NCBI RefSeq assembly: GCF_000739935.1
Contig: NZ_BBJU01000007.1
Span: 434,001-498,000, forward strand
DNA: 64,000 nt
DNA from: Agrobacterium rubi TR3 = NBRC 13261
GTDB lineage: Bacteria > Pseudomonadota > Alphaproteobacteria > Rhizobiales > Rhizobiaceae
Direction: 5' to 3'
In this document: in pieces, positions 25,783 through 34,855 of the stretch
How the letters are laid out: every line of letters starts with the position of its first letter
Numbering within the stretch: the first letter of the stretch is position 1
Notes under the pieces: generated by a model
The model's input: only the letters and a program-made list of their open reading frames with translations
What the model was told of the DNA's origin: nothing
Databases searched by the model: none
Translations under genes and position numbers: made by a program

Positions 25783-27750
25783 ATGAGCAAGTTTGCGAAC
25801 ACGGAAAACGGCCTCGATCCGGTGACCTTCGAGGTTTTGAAAAACTCCTTTATCACCACCGTCGATCAGATGGCGGAACAGATGCTGCGCACCTGCTATT
25901 CCTTCGTCATCTACAACCGCGATTTCTCCAACGCGCTGCATGACGCCGATGGCAATTCCGTTGCGCAGGGCAATTACGATATCGCCGTGCATGTCGGTAC
26001 CCTTCACAATACCTGCAAGGAAGTGATCCGCGTTTTCGAAGGTGATATGGCGCCGGGCGACGTTTACGCGATCAACGATCCCTATGCGGGCGGAACGCAT
26101 TTCAGTGACGTGCGGTTGGTGCGACCGATCTTTGACGAGGATACGCTGATCGGGTTTGCGCAATCCAACGGACACTGGTCTGATCTTGGCGGTTCGGTTC
26201 CGGGCTCGTTCGACGTGACGGCGCGCGACATGTTCCGCGAAGGGTTGCGGATCACGCCGGTGCGGCTGTTCCGACAGGGACGCTTTTGCTCTGATGTCGC
26301 CAACATGATTGCCGCCAACACCCGTGACCCTGCCTCCATCATTGGCGACATCCACTCGCAGGCGCAGGCAACGCAAGCCGCAGAGCGAGAGCTGTTACGG
26401 CTGACCAAGAAATACGGTCGCGACAAGGTCACGCGCGGCATGGGAGAGGTGCAGGATTATGTCGAGCGGGCCGTGCGCAAACGTCTGGCAGACCTGCCGG
26501 ATGGAACGTGGGAAACCGTCGACTATATCGACCGCGATCTGGGTGCCGGGGAGGGAATGATCCCCATCCGCATCAAGATGACCATCAAGGGCGATGCCGT
26601 CCACTACGATTTCACCGGCAGCCATGCCACCATTGCTTCCATGTATAACTCTGCTCCCGGCGCGACCTTCTCTGCCGTCGTCGCGGGGATGAAGACCTTC
26701 TTTCCCGATCTTCCGCTCAACAGTGGTTTTTACCGTATGATCCATGTGACAGCGCCGAGGAACAGCGTCGTCAGTGCCGAATGGCCTGTCGCGGTCACTG
26801 GCTTCCTTATGCCGTTCGAGAAAATCATGAATGCGATCTTCGAGATGTGGTCGCAGATCATGCCGGAACGGGCCATCGCCTGTGCGTTCAATCTGGAATA
26901 TCTGCTGGCCGGCGGGCGTGATGCGCGCAAACCCGAAAAGCCGATCTTTATGTTCTATGAATGGCTACCGGGTGGCTGGGGTGGTCGCAACGGCAAGGAT
27001 GGCGCAGATGTCACGACTGCCTGCTTTGGCACGGGACTGATGTCCCAGCCGAACGAAGGCAATGAGCGCGTCAATCCCACCCGCACCACCGAGTTTCAGA
27101 TCAAGAGGGATTCGGCCGGTCCAGGCAAATGGCGCGGTGGCGTCGGTGTGCAAAAAACGTCTCTGCTGCTGGAGGCGGAAGGGGCGGTGATGTCCTATAT
27201 CTGCGACCGCGAACGCGCTGTTGTCTGGGGTGTTGAAGGCGGTCTTCCCTCCATGCCACACGGCTTGACCATCCGTCGTGCCGGTGCGGATGCGGACACT
27301 TGGCTCGGCTCCGTTTTTTCCGATTATCCTGTTTTCACGGGCGATGAGTTTGCTCGACCGACGGCTGGCGGTGGTGGCTTTGGCGACCCTCTGGAGCGCG
27401 ACCCAGCCCACGTCATGGAGGACGTGATCGATGACTACGTGTCCATCGAACGGGCGAAGCTGGATTACGGGGTGGTCATCAGAGCCATCGATGCCGATCT
27501 CTGCGAATACGAAATCGATGTCGCGGCGACGCAAGCTGCACGCGCCGACATCCGGGCGCACCGCAAGGACTGGGCACGGATGAATCCGCATGCGGTGTCT
27601 GCACGATACAAATCCGGTGAGATCAATTCGCTGGATGCGGTCCGTCGCTTCGCCGTCATTCTGGATTGGGAAAGCGGTGAGGTACTGGAAAAAACCACCG
27701 CACAATTCCGCGAGAGCTTCGAAAAGCGCAGCGTAGCTCACTGGACGTGA
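25783..27750 (+). CDS. hyuB: hydantoinase/oxoprolinase subunit B (HyuB-like)
   Basis: A 655-residue partner of the preceding protein, starting with DPVTFEVLKNSFITTVDQMAEQ. It carries the family signature AINDPYAGGTHFSDVRLV and a Gly-rich TAGGGGFGDPLERD near the C-terminus. The residues GGWGGRNGKDGADVTT lie in the middle. HyuB supplies the ring-opening half of the reaction while HyuA activates the amide oxygen as a phosphate. Tightly linked to hyuA; 132 bp separates it from the molybdenum hydroxylase genes, and that gap contains the shared leader element. Confidence 0.9.
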   Translation: MSKFANTENGLDPVTFEVLKNSFITTVDQMAEQMLRTCYSFVIYNRDFSNALHDADGNSVAQGNYDIAVHVGTLHNTCKEVIRVFEGDMAPGDVYAINDPYAGGTHFSDVRLVRPIFDEDTLIGFAQSNGHWSDLGGSVPGSFDVTARDMFREGLRITPVRLFRQGRFCSDVANMIAANTRDPASIIGDIHSQAQATQAAERELLRLTKKYGRDKVTRGMGEVQDYVERAVRKRLADLPDGTWETVDYIDRDLGAGEGMIPIRIKMTIKGDAVHYDFTGSHATIASMYNSAPGATFSAVVAGMKTFFPDLPLNSGFYRMIHVTAPRNSVVSAEWPVAVTGFLMPFEKIMNAIFEMWSQIMPERAIACAFNLEYLLAGGRDARKPEKPIFMFYEWLPGGWGGRNGKDGADVTTACFGTGLMSQPNEGNERVNPTRTTEFQIKRDSAGPGKWRGGVGVQKTSLLLEAEGAVMSYICDRERAVVWGVEGGLPSMPHGLTIRRAGADADTWLGSVFSDYPVFTGDEFARPTAGGGGFGDPLERDPAHVMEDVIDDYVSIERAKLDYGVVIRAIDADLCEYEIDVAATQAARADIRAHRKDWARMNPHAVSARYKSGEINSLDAVRRFAVILDWESGEVLEKTTAQFRESFEKRSVAHWT

Positions 27751-27806
27751 TGCCCTTGGTTCATGGGCAAAGCCATCTGTTTAATCGATATCACTTTCAA
27801 GAAACA

Positions 27807-27864
27807 ACTATTTCACATGGAGTGAAGGCTCGGCCACTATCACGCAACGCCGCAAAAGACGGCA
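27807..27864 (+). promoter_or_regulatory. shared two-part leader element, copy 1 (before Mo hydroxylase operon)
   Basis: ACTATTTCACA (27807-27817), 26 bases, then GCAACGCCGCAAA followed by AGACGGCA (27844-27864). The same two blocks, 27 bases apart, precede pxpA. The second block can form a small GCCG/CGGC hairpin. The first overlaps TTCAC-N5-GTGAA (27812-27826), a regulator-like inverted repeat. Position relative to the start codon is about -76. Promoter plus conserved leader, or common regulator site, is the inference. Confidence 0.55.
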
Positions 27865-27882
27865 TCGAAGGGGTTCTGAACG

Positions 27883-28737
27883 ATGTTGGATGATCTGGAG
27901 CGGTCTTTGACCGTTGCGGGCACGATCGGTGAGGCGCTTGCCGCAAAACGACGGGGCGCTGCGATTTTGGCCGGGGGCACATGGTTGATGCGCTATCCCA
28001 GGCGAGGCATTTCCATGCCGCGCGCGCTCGTCTCGTTGCATAGGCTGGACGGCTTCAAGACTATTGACATCCAGGCCGACACAGTCACCATCGGCGCAGC
28101 CGTGACTCATGAGGCACTGGGGCGGGCCTTGCGCGGTATAGCCGTGCTCGAAGCTGTCGCTACCGCCGCTTCGAATTCTGCCAATCCGGCCATTCGACGC
28201 GTGGCGACGGTGGGCGGAAACCTGTGCACACCAGACTTTGCCGCCGCAGACCTTTTGCCGGCACTTCTTGCTGTTGATGCCATTGTGGAACTGCGCGCCG
28301 ATCACGCACCGATGCGTCTGCCTCTCGCCTGTTTCCTCGCCAATCGGCAGGAACTGCTGGCCGATGCGATCCTGACGGGTGTCCTTGTTCCGCGTAGCAT
28401 GATCGCCAGCGTGCATATGCGCCTGCCACTGCGGCGTGCCGGAGATTATCCGGTTGCGATCGTCTCCTGCGCTTTGTCGAGTAAGGGCAGGATCAATGTT
28501 GCCGTTGGTTCTGTCGAGGACGTCGCGCGACGCTGGACGACGCTTGAGGCGGCATTTTCGAGAGAGCCTGGTGGGTGCCCGGCGAATGCACAGATTGCTG
28601 CAACTCTCGCAGAGGAATGCAATGATTTTGTAGGCCGGGACGGCATCGAAGCCGATGGCTGGTATCGCCGCCAGGTTCTGCCCGCGCTGGTTCGTCGTGG
28701 CATGGAAGCGCTCTTGCACAAGGAAGCGGCGCGATGA
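27883..28737 (+). CDS. molybdenum hydroxylase FAD subunit (CoxM-type)
   Basis: A 284-residue FAD-binding subunit of the xanthine dehydrogenase/CO dehydrogenase family. FAD motifs: GAAILAGGTWLMRY near residues 25-40 and NPAIRRVATVGGNLCTPDFA (about 100-120). It passes electrons from the iron-sulphur subunit to an acceptor. The next gene starts in its stop codon (ATGA at 28734-28737). It lacks the extra 4Fe-4S cysteine set seen in the PaoB-type subunit elsewhere in this window. Confidence 0.87.
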   Translation: MLDDLERSLTVAGTIGEALAAKRRGAAILAGGTWLMRYPRRGISMPRALVSLHRLDGFKTIDIQADTVTIGAAVTHEALGRALRGIAVLEAVATAASNSANPAIRRVATVGGNLCTPDFAAADLLPALLAVDAIVELRADHAPMRLPLACFLANRQELLADAILTGVLVPRSMIASVHMRLPLRRAGDYPVAIVSCALSSKGRINVAVGSVEDVARRWTTLEAAFSREPGGCPANAQIAATLAEECNDFVGRDGIEADGWYRRQVLPALVRRGMEALLHKEAAR

Positions 28738-29207
28738 CGGTTTCACTTCGCATCAACGGTTCTGCCTATCGTTTTAACGGCGATCCGATGACACCACTGG
28801 TCGATGTGCTGCGCAACGAGCGTTTCCTGACCGGGACCAAGGCGGTTTGCCGTGAAGGGTTTTGCGGTGCTTGTACCGTGCATATCGATGGCGAAGCCGT
28901 GACGTCCTGTCTTCAACCCGTCGGCTTGCTGGAAGGCGCGAGCGTGACCTCCATCGAAGCCATGTCGACCGGGGATGGGCCGTTGCATCCGCTGCAAGTG
29001 GCGTTCGAAGCCGCCGACGCTGTTCAATGCGGCATGTGTTTTCCCGGTATGGTGATGAGCCTTTCGCATTTTCTACGCGAAAATGTTGATGCCAGCCGCG
29101 CCGATGTGAAGGCTGCGATGATCGGCAACATCTGTCGCTGCACTGGATACGAGCGGATTGTCGATGCCGTTATGGATGTTATGGCCGGAGCACGCGCCGA
29201 TGGTTGA
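28734..29207 (+). CDS. molybdenum hydroxylase 2Fe-2S subunit (CoxS-type)
   Basis: A 157-residue protein with two 2Fe-2S clusters. The plant-ferredoxin-type N-terminal set is CREGFCGACTVHIDG followed by TSC, and the C-terminal helical-domain set is QCGMCFPGMVM with NICRCTGYERIV. No signal peptide, so a cytoplasmic enzyme. Overlaps the FAD-subunit gene by 4 bp and the large-subunit gene by 8 bp, showing a co-translated FAD/FeS/Mo order. Confidence 0.92.
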   Translation: MTVSLRINGSAYRFNGDPMTPLVDVLRNERFLTGTKAVCREGFCGACTVHIDGEAVTSCLQPVGLLEGASVTSIEAMSTGDGPLHPLQVAFEAADAVQCGMCFPGMVMSLSHFLRENVDASRADVKAAMIGNICRCTGYERIVDAVMDVMAGARADG

Positions 29208-31548
29208 TGTTTCCACCACCGTCATGGATTTGCCGCGCCGCGACGCCCGCGACAAACTACGGGGCCGCACCCGCTATACCAATGACCGCGCCCGCCCGGA
29301 CATGCTGCATGCGGTGTTGCTGCGTTCCAATGTCCCATGCGGTCGCATTGTGCGCCTTGACGTATCCGCAGCGCTTCAATGCCCCGGCGTTCTGGCCATT
29401 GCAACGGCTGCGGACGCGCCGGGACATTACGGCATCGGCATCGCCGATCATCCGCTTTTTGCGGTCGATGTGATCCGCTACAACGGCGAGCCGATCGCCG
29501 CCATCGCGGCCGAAACCGAGGCGCAGGCGCGGGCTGCCCTTGACGCTATCATCCTCGAGATCGAACCGCTCGAACCCGTTTTGACCATGGCAGAGGCCCT
29601 AAAGTCCGACGCTCGGCTGGTGCACGAGAATTGGCGCGACTACGAGGTTTTGACAGAGGGTGGTTCGCGCTCTCGCAACATAGCCTGGGAAGCAAAATCG
29701 GTGCGTGGCGATGTCGATGCCGCCTTTGCACGCCAAGACGTGACCATCGTTGAAAGCAGCTTTTCCGTCGGCAGGCAAAGTCATGTTCCGTTTGAACCGC
29801 GTGTGGCCATCGGCAGCTGGGAAGATGGCCGCGCTCATATCCAGACCTCGACGCAGGTGCCGTGGACGGTGCGCAATGTCACAGGGCGCGTCATGCAACT
29901 GCCGCCGGGGTGGGTTCGCGTGACGGTGCCGCCGGTGGGCGGTGCTTTCGGCCTGAAATTCGATGCTTCCATCGAGCCGATCACGGCATTGCTGGCCCGC
30001 ATGACGGGACGCAGCGTCATTCTGGAAAACAGCCGACAGGAGGAAATGGCAACGTGTCTTTGCCGGGAAAATGCCGAGATCACCATTCGCTCGGCAGTGA
30101 CGGCTGATGGCGAGATCGTCGGTCGTGAGGCCGTGGTGTTGATGGATTGCGGTGCCTATGGCGGTGAGCAAGTCTTCCTCACGACGATGACCTCGCACAC
30201 CCTGGGCGGCAGTTATCAGCTGGGTGCCGTCAGGCTCGTCAGCCGCGCGATCTACACTAACACGCCACCGAACGGCGCGTTCAGGGCGTGCAACGGCGTC
30301 TATAACGGTTTCGCGCTGGAGCGTCACACCGACGAGATTTGCGCGGCAATCGGCATGGACGCAGTAGAGTTTCGCAAGCGCAACGTTCTGGGTGATGGCG
30401 ATCTAGGGCCGACGGGCCAGATATTCGAAGGCAATGTGCTGCGTCCGATGCTGGAGCGTATGGATGCGCTGCGCGCGAAAACCGGCACCGTTGAGGAGAA
30501 GGCCGATGGCCGCCTTTACGGTCGTGCCACGACGGTTGGCACGTGGTTCATCTTCGTTGGGCCGTCTGCCGCGACAATCAACATGAATGCCGATGGCAGC
30601 GCAACGCTGGTGACATCAGGTGTCGAGATCGGCTCCGGCACGATGATGCAATCCTTGCCGCAGATCGTGGCGGGCCAATTGGGCTTGAAGCCCGATCAGG
30701 TCGTGGTGAAGGAAGCGGATACGGATGCGGCGGGCCTGGATGTTGGCGTCGGTGGTGGACGAACCACCGTCTCCATCGGCGCGGCCAGCGTGGGCGCATC
30801 TGCCGAGGTGAAAGAAAAACTGCTGCGAGCGGCCGGCGAGATGTTGCAGACGCCGCCCGAAACCCTTGTGTTGCGCGAGGGACGGGTGGAAATCGCGGAG
30901 CGTCCAGGATCTGGCGCCACCGTCCCGGCGGTCGTGGCCCATGCGCAGGCAACGACGGGTCCGATTACCGGTACCGGCAGCTTTACCGCAAAGAACACGC
31001 CTGCCATGGCCGGTTGCGCGATGGGGCACTTCATTGAAGCGCTCGATATCCCGGTCTTCGTCGTCCATGAAGCGGAAGTCGCTGTTGATCCCGATACCGG
31101 CCATGTCGAGGTGCTGGCCTATCGGGTCGTGCAGGATGTCGGGCGTGCGCTCAACCCGCGCGCCATCATGGGCCAGGTTCAAGGTGGCGTCGTGCAGGGG
31201 TTGGGTTACGCCCTGCACGAAGAGGTGACGATAACCGATGACGGGCGCATCGCGCAGGATGGTTTCGAAACCTACCGCGTGCCGCTGGCGCAGGATGTTG
31301 TACCCGTCGTCGCTGATCTCTACGAAGGCGCGCCATCCATGGGGCCGCTCGGCACGAAAGGGGCGGGTGAAGTGCCCATTCTCGCCGTCGGGTCGGCTAT
31401 TGCCTGCGCCGTCTCGCAAGCCATCGGCAAGCCGGTATCACGCCTGCCGCTCACACCACCGCGTGTCTTGCGCTTGCTCCATGATCTGGAGCCGCCGCAT
31501 GCTCATTCTCACATCGCGCCGATGTGGGTGAAGAACACATTGGGTTGA
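29200..31548 (+). CDS. molybdenum hydroxylase large subunit (molybdopterin-binding)
   Basis: A 782-residue large subunit of the xanthine oxidase family. Motifs: RYTNDRARPDMLHAVLLRS at the N-terminus, VGGAFGLKFDASIEP (Mo-pterin domain), NGAFRACNGVYNGFALERH, and the active-site Glu region LGTKGAGEVPILAVG near the C-terminus. It does not carry the AYRCSFR loop of true CO dehydrogenase, so it is probably a hydroxylase of an N-heterocycle, aldehyde or similar substrate. The ATG at 29200 is taken because it overlaps the preceding stop; 29158 and 29223 are alternatives. The XdhC and MocA-like genes at 43-46 kb probably mature it. Confidence 0.9.
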   Translation: MVDVSTTVMDLPRRDARDKLRGRTRYTNDRARPDMLHAVLLRSNVPCGRIVRLDVSAALQCPGVLAIATAADAPGHYGIGIADHPLFAVDVIRYNGEPIAAIAAETEAQARAALDAIILEIEPLEPVLTMAEALKSDARLVHENWRDYEVLTEGGSRSRNIAWEAKSVRGDVDAAFARQDVTIVESSFSVGRQSHVPFEPRVAIGSWEDGRAHIQTSTQVPWTVRNVTGRVMQLPPGWVRVTVPPVGGAFGLKFDASIEPITALLARMTGRSVILENSRQEEMATCLCRENAEITIRSAVTADGEIVGREAVVLMDCGAYGGEQVFLTTMTSHTLGGSYQLGAVRLVSRAIYTNTPPNGAFRACNGVYNGFALERHTDEICAAIGMDAVEFRKRNVLGDGDLGPTGQIFEGNVLRPMLERMDALRAKTGTVEEKADGRLYGRATTVGTWFIFVGPSAATINMNADGSATLVTSGVEIGSGTMMQSLPQIVAGQLGLKPDQVVVKEADTDAAGLDVGVGGGRTTVSIGAASVGASAEVKEKLLRAAGEMLQTPPETLVLREGRVEIAERPGSGATVPAVVAHAQATTGPITGTGSFTAKNTPAMAGCAMGHFIEALDIPVFVVHEAEVAVDPDTGHVEVLAYRVVQDVGRALNPRAIMGQVQGGVVQGLGYALHEEVTITDDGRIAQDGFETYRVPLAQDVVPVVADLYEGAPSMGPLGTKGAGEVPILAVGSAIACAVSQAIGKPVSRLPLTPPRVLRLLHDLEPPHAHSHIAPMWVKNTLG

Positions 31549-31612
31549 AGAACTCGCAACAGAACAGATAGTATGCCGTACCGCACGATCAGCTCCAGCC
31601 AAAGAGATTGAC

Positions 31613-32995
31613 ATGAACATCCTCTCCAATTCGCTTGCCGCCGCCGATATCGCTTCCATCATGCACCCCAACACCAATCTGCGCCAGCACGAGCGCACGG
31701 GTCCGCTGGTGATCGAACGGGGCGAGGGCATCCGCGTCTATGATGATCGCGGCAAGGAATATATCGAGGGGCTCGCAGGTCTTTGGTCGGTGGCGGTTGG
31801 GTTTTCAGAGCCGCGCCTGGCCGAAGCTGCCTACAAGCAGATGCTGAAGCTGCCCTATTATCATACCTTCTCGTCCAAATCGCACGAGCCGTCCATCCGG
31901 CTTGCGGAAAAGCTAGTGGAGATGACGCCAGCGAATATCACCCGTGCGTTCTTCACCTCGTCAGGCTCAGAAGCCAACGACACGATCGTGAAAATGGTCT
32001 GGTACATGAACAACGCACTGGGCCGTCCCAACAAGAAAAAGTTTCTGTCGCGTATAAAGGGCTATCATGGCATTACCATTGCCTCGGGTAGCCTGACAGG
32101 CTTGCCGATCAACCACCGCGATTTTGATCTGCCCGCCATCCCGGTTCACCATCTGACATGCCCGCATTTCTATCGCTTTGGTGCGGAAGGCGAAGATGAG
32201 GCTGCGTTTACGGCGCGGTTGCTGGCCGAACTGGAAACAGTGATCGCAACGGAAGGTGCCGACACCATCGCCGCCTTCATCGGTGAGCCCTTGATGGCAG
32301 CCGGTGGCGTCCTGCCGCCGCCATCAGGATATTGGGAAGGTGTCGAGCGGATTTGCCGTGCCAATGATATTCTGATCGTCTCGGATGAAGTGATCTGCGG
32401 TTTTGGTCGCTTGGGAACGCCCTTCGGTTGCCAGAAATTCGGTTTCACGCCTGATATCATGACGCTTTCCAAGCAGATCACCTCGTCCTACATGCCGTTT
32501 GCAGCCGTGATGTTCTCCGATGCGATCTATCAGGCGATTGCCGATAATTCCGAGAAGATCGGTGCGTTCGGCCATGGCTTTACGGCATCCGGCCATCCGG
32601 TCGCCTCGGCGGTCGCGCTGGAAAATCTTGCCATCATCGAGGAACGCGACCTGATGGGCAATGCGGCCCGGCTGGAGGCGCAATTCCAGGCCGGTCTGCG
32701 GTCCTTTGCGGATCATCCGCTTGTGGGTGAGGCGCGCGGCACGGGCCTGATCGGTGCGGTGGAACTGGTGGCCGACAAGGCAACCCGCAAGCCCTTTGAT
32801 AAAATCGGCAAGGCAGGTGCGATTGCGTCGATGATCGGCCACGAGGAAGGGCTGATCTTCCGTGCCATCGGCGACCAACTCGCTTTGTGCCCGCCTCTGA
32901 TCATCACCTCCGACGAGGTGGATGAGATCATGACCCGCATGGGTCGCACCCTTGACCGTTTGACGGGGGCGATTGCTGCCGAGGGGCTGGTGTAA
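31613..32995 (+). CDS. class III (omega) aminotransferase
   Basis: A 460-residue PLP enzyme of the omega-amino acid:pyruvate/GABA transaminase group. The substrate-side start GLAGLWSVAVGFSEPRL, the PLP-phosphate loop FFTSSGSEANDTIVKM, the SDEVICGFGRLG aspartate, and the Schiff-base lysine K287 in DIMTLSKQITSSYMP are all present. It would convert an omega-amino acid, such as the product of lactam opening, to a semialdehyde. It follows the Mo hydroxylase gene by 64 bp, codirectional, and is convergent with the LysR gene. Confidence 0.92.
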   Translation: MNILSNSLAAADIASIMHPNTNLRQHERTGPLVIERGEGIRVYDDRGKEYIEGLAGLWSVAVGFSEPRLAEAAYKQMLKLPYYHTFSSKSHEPSIRLAEKLVEMTPANITRAFFTSSGSEANDTIVKMVWYMNNALGRPNKKKFLSRIKGYHGITIASGSLTGLPINHRDFDLPAIPVHHLTCPHFYRFGAEGEDEAAFTARLLAELETVIATEGADTIAAFIGEPLMAAGGVLPPPSGYWEGVERICRANDILIVSDEVICGFGRLGTPFGCQKFGFTPDIMTLSKQITSSYMPFAAVMFSDAIYQAIADNSEKIGAFGHGFTASGHPVASAVALENLAIIEERDLMGNAARLEAQFQAGLRSFADHPLVGEARGTGLIGAVELVADKATRKPFDKIGKAGAIASMIGHEEGLIFRAIGDQLALCPPLIITSDEVDEIMTRMGRTLDRLTGAIAAEGLV

Positions 32996-33016
32996 CACGG
33001 TTCTTCTAACAGGCCT

Positions 33017-33922
33017 TCAGCCGCCACCGCCCATGGTGACGGACATGAAGGCGCGGAAGGTTGCCGCAGCGGACGCGACAGGGCGGGCTCTTGCCCAGGC
33101 AAGGCCGACATCCATGCTTGGAATGGGCTCGACTAACCGCTTGAGTTCGATGCGTTGCCCTTCGAGCGACCAAGGGCGATAGACCATATCTGAGAGTATG
33201 GTTACGCCCACGCCCGCCGCAACCAGCGATCGGACGGCCTCGACGGAGCTGGTGGTCAGCACCGTGCGTGGTTTCAGCCCAGCCAGATCCCAGTATCGTG
33301 CGGCGGTTTCGTTGGCTTCATCGACGGTCAGCATGACGTAATCTTCCTGCGCGATATCCGCCAGGCTGATGTCGTTGCGCAAAAGCAGGTGATGATCTGC
33401 CGACAGCCATAGGCGACGGCGGGATCGCATCAAAACCTCTTGCTCCAGTTCCTCCGTATTGCCGAGGTTTGACACCAGCATCAGCGCGATATCGATATCG
33501 CCGCAGGCCAGTTGCCGCTCCAGTTCCGTGCGCGGCAACTCCTTCAACTCGACGGAAATTTGCGGATAGGTCTTTCGAAACCGGGCATAATATTTGGACA
33601 TGAAATAGCCGGAGACGGTATAGGTCATTCCAAGTGTCAACTTGCCGGAATACCCTTCACGCTCACGCAGCGGGCTGTGCACCGCGGCAGCAACAGCACC
33701 CGTGATGATGCGGGCATGTTCCAGAAAACGCGACCCCTCCATGGTCAGCCGCACCCCGGCATGTGTGCGCTCCAGCAACTTGACCCCAAGCTCCTCTTCG
33801 AGAGCTTTGATGGCAGCGGTAACCGCCGATTGAGAGATATTCAGGTTAACAGCAGCGTGGCTCACCTGTCCACTTTCAGCAGACGCGATGAAATAATCAA
33901 GCTGCTTCAATGTGATGCTCAT
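33017..33922 (-). CDS. LysR-family transcriptional regulator
   Basis: A 301-residue LysR-type regulator. The N-terminal winged helix covers residues 1-60 (LKQLDYFIASAESGQVSHAA ... SQSAVTAAIKALEEELGV). A periplasmic-binding-protein-like effector domain follows (GKLTLGMTYTVSGYF ... AAGVGVTILSDMVYR). It is divergent from pxpA (137 bp gap), the usual arrangement for a LysR gene controlling its neighbour and itself, and convergent with the aminotransferase. The likely effector is the lactam substrate or a pathway product; this is inferred from position. Confidence 0.92.
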   Translation of the reverse strand: MSITLKQLDYFIASAESGQVSHAAVNLNISQSAVTAAIKALEEELGVKLLERTHAGVRLTMEGSRFLEHARIITGAVAAAVHSPLREREGYSGKLTLGMTYTVSGYFMSKYYARFRKTYPQISVELKELPRTELERQLACGDIDIALMLVSNLGNTEELEQEVLMRSRRRLWLSADHHLLLRNDISLADIAQEDYVMLTVDEANETAARYWDLAGLKPRTVLTTSSVEAVRSLVAAGVGVTILSDMVYRPWSLEGQRIELKRLVEPIPSMDVGLAWARARPVASAAATFRAFMSVTMGGGG

Positions 33923-33977
33923 AATAGTTCATCCTCTGAATGATTATCTTTTTTTTTAATATTACAATAAAAAAATT

Positions 33978-34035
33978 ACTATTTCACAAGAGCAAATTCC
34001 TCAGACAAGATTTGTGCAACGCCGCAAAGACGGCA
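33978..34035 (+). promoter_or_regulatory. shared two-part leader element, copy 2 (LysR-pxpA intergenic)
   Basis: ACTATTTCACA (33978-33988), 27 bases, then GCAACGCCGCAAA followed by GACGGCA (34016-34035). Both blocks match those upstream of the Mo hydroxylase operon, with one base difference in the A run. It sits about 82 bp before the pxpA start, in a very A/T-rich gap next to the LysR gene, so the LysR protein is a candidate common regulator. Confidence 0.55.
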
Positions 34036-34059
34036 GCATAAAACAGGGGAATATCGATC

Positions 34060-34782
34060 ATGAGCGTCACGCTAAACTGTGACATGGGGGAGAGCTTTGG
34101 CCTCTACCGACTGGGTGATGATGCGGGCTTGATGCCGCTCATCGATGCCGCCAACGTTGCCTGCGGCTTTCATGCATCCGATCCTGACCACATGCGCTCC
34201 ACGGTTCGCCGTGCCAAGGAAAACGGCGTCAAGGTCGGTGCTCATCCGTCGCTTCCCGATCTCCAGGGCTTCGGCCGTCGCGAGATGAAGATGAGCCGGG
34301 AGGAAATTGCCAACAGCGTCATCTATCAGGTCGGTGCGTTGATGGGCTTCCTCAAGGCCGAGAACATGCCGCTGCACCACATCAAGCCGCATGGCAGCCT
34401 GTATGGCATGGCGGCGCGTCAAGAAGAGATTGCCCACGGCATTTGCGATGCGGCTGAAATCTTCGGCGTGCCCTTGTTCGGCATGACCAATACGATGCAC
34501 GAGAAAATCTACCAGCAGCGCGGCATTACCTTCATTCCCGAGTTCTACGCCGATCTGGAATATGCACCCGGTGGTACCCTGATCGTGACGCGTGAACACG
34601 ACGCCAAAGACCCTGATCTGATGGCTGAACGTTGCGTTCGTGCGCTGAAGGAAAGCCAGGGTACGGCAAATGACGGAAGCTTCTTCCCGGTCGCCTGTGA
34701 GACGATCTGCGTTCATTCCGATACGCCGAATGCCATCGATATTGCCAAGGCCGTGCGCGAAGCCATCTCGCCCTGGCACTAA
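34060..34782 (+). CDS. pxpA: 5-oxoprolinase subunit A / LamB-YcsF family
   Basis: A 240-residue PxpA. It has the family signatures LNCDMGESFGLYRLGDDAGL at the N-terminus, NVACGFHASDPDHMR, VKVGAHPSLPDLQGFGRREM and HHIKPHGSLYGM. In the characterised PxpABC enzyme, PxpA works with PxpB and PxpC in ATP-dependent opening of 5-oxoproline. Here a biotin carrier and biotin carboxylase gene lie between pxpA and pxpBC, so the true substrate may differ. It starts the operon and is followed by a weak terminator-like hairpin. Confidence 0.92.
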   Translation: MSVTLNCDMGESFGLYRLGDDAGLMPLIDAANVACGFHASDPDHMRSTVRRAKENGVKVGAHPSLPDLQGFGRREMKMSREEIANSVIYQVGALMGFLKAENMPLHHIKPHGSLYGMAARQEEIAHGICDAAEIFGVPLFGMTNTMHEKIYQQRGITFIPEFYADLEYAPGGTLIVTREHDAKDPDLMAERCVRALKESQGTANDGSFFPVACETICVHSDTPNAIDIAKAVREAISPWH

Positions 34783-34789
34783 GATCGAC

Positions 34790-34811
34790 AACCGCCTTTG
34801 ATGGCGGTTTT
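34790..34811 (+). terminator. weak terminator or attenuator between pxpA and biotin carrier gene
   Basis: A 7-bp stem, AACCGCC (34790-34796) with GGCGGTT (34803-34809), 6-base loop and a run of four Ts partly in the stem. It sits 8 bp after the pxpA stop and 45 bp before the biotin carrier start. It could reduce expression of the downstream genes relative to pxpA. Confidence 0.45.
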
Positions 34812-34855
34812 ATGCCTGCAGCCTTCTCGCATCGTCGGAACCGGAGACTCTTGTC

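Noticed and set aside
23752..27750. Acetone/acetophenone carboxylase instead of hydantoinase/oxoprolinase
   Set aside because: No third small subunit gene follows, and the neighbourhood (Mo hydroxylase, aminotransferase, pxp genes) fits cyclic amide use better, although the fold alone does not exclude it.
29200..31548. True aerobic carbon monoxide dehydrogenase large subunit
   Set aside because: The characteristic AYRCSFR active-site loop is not present; it fits the broader xanthine-oxidase family.
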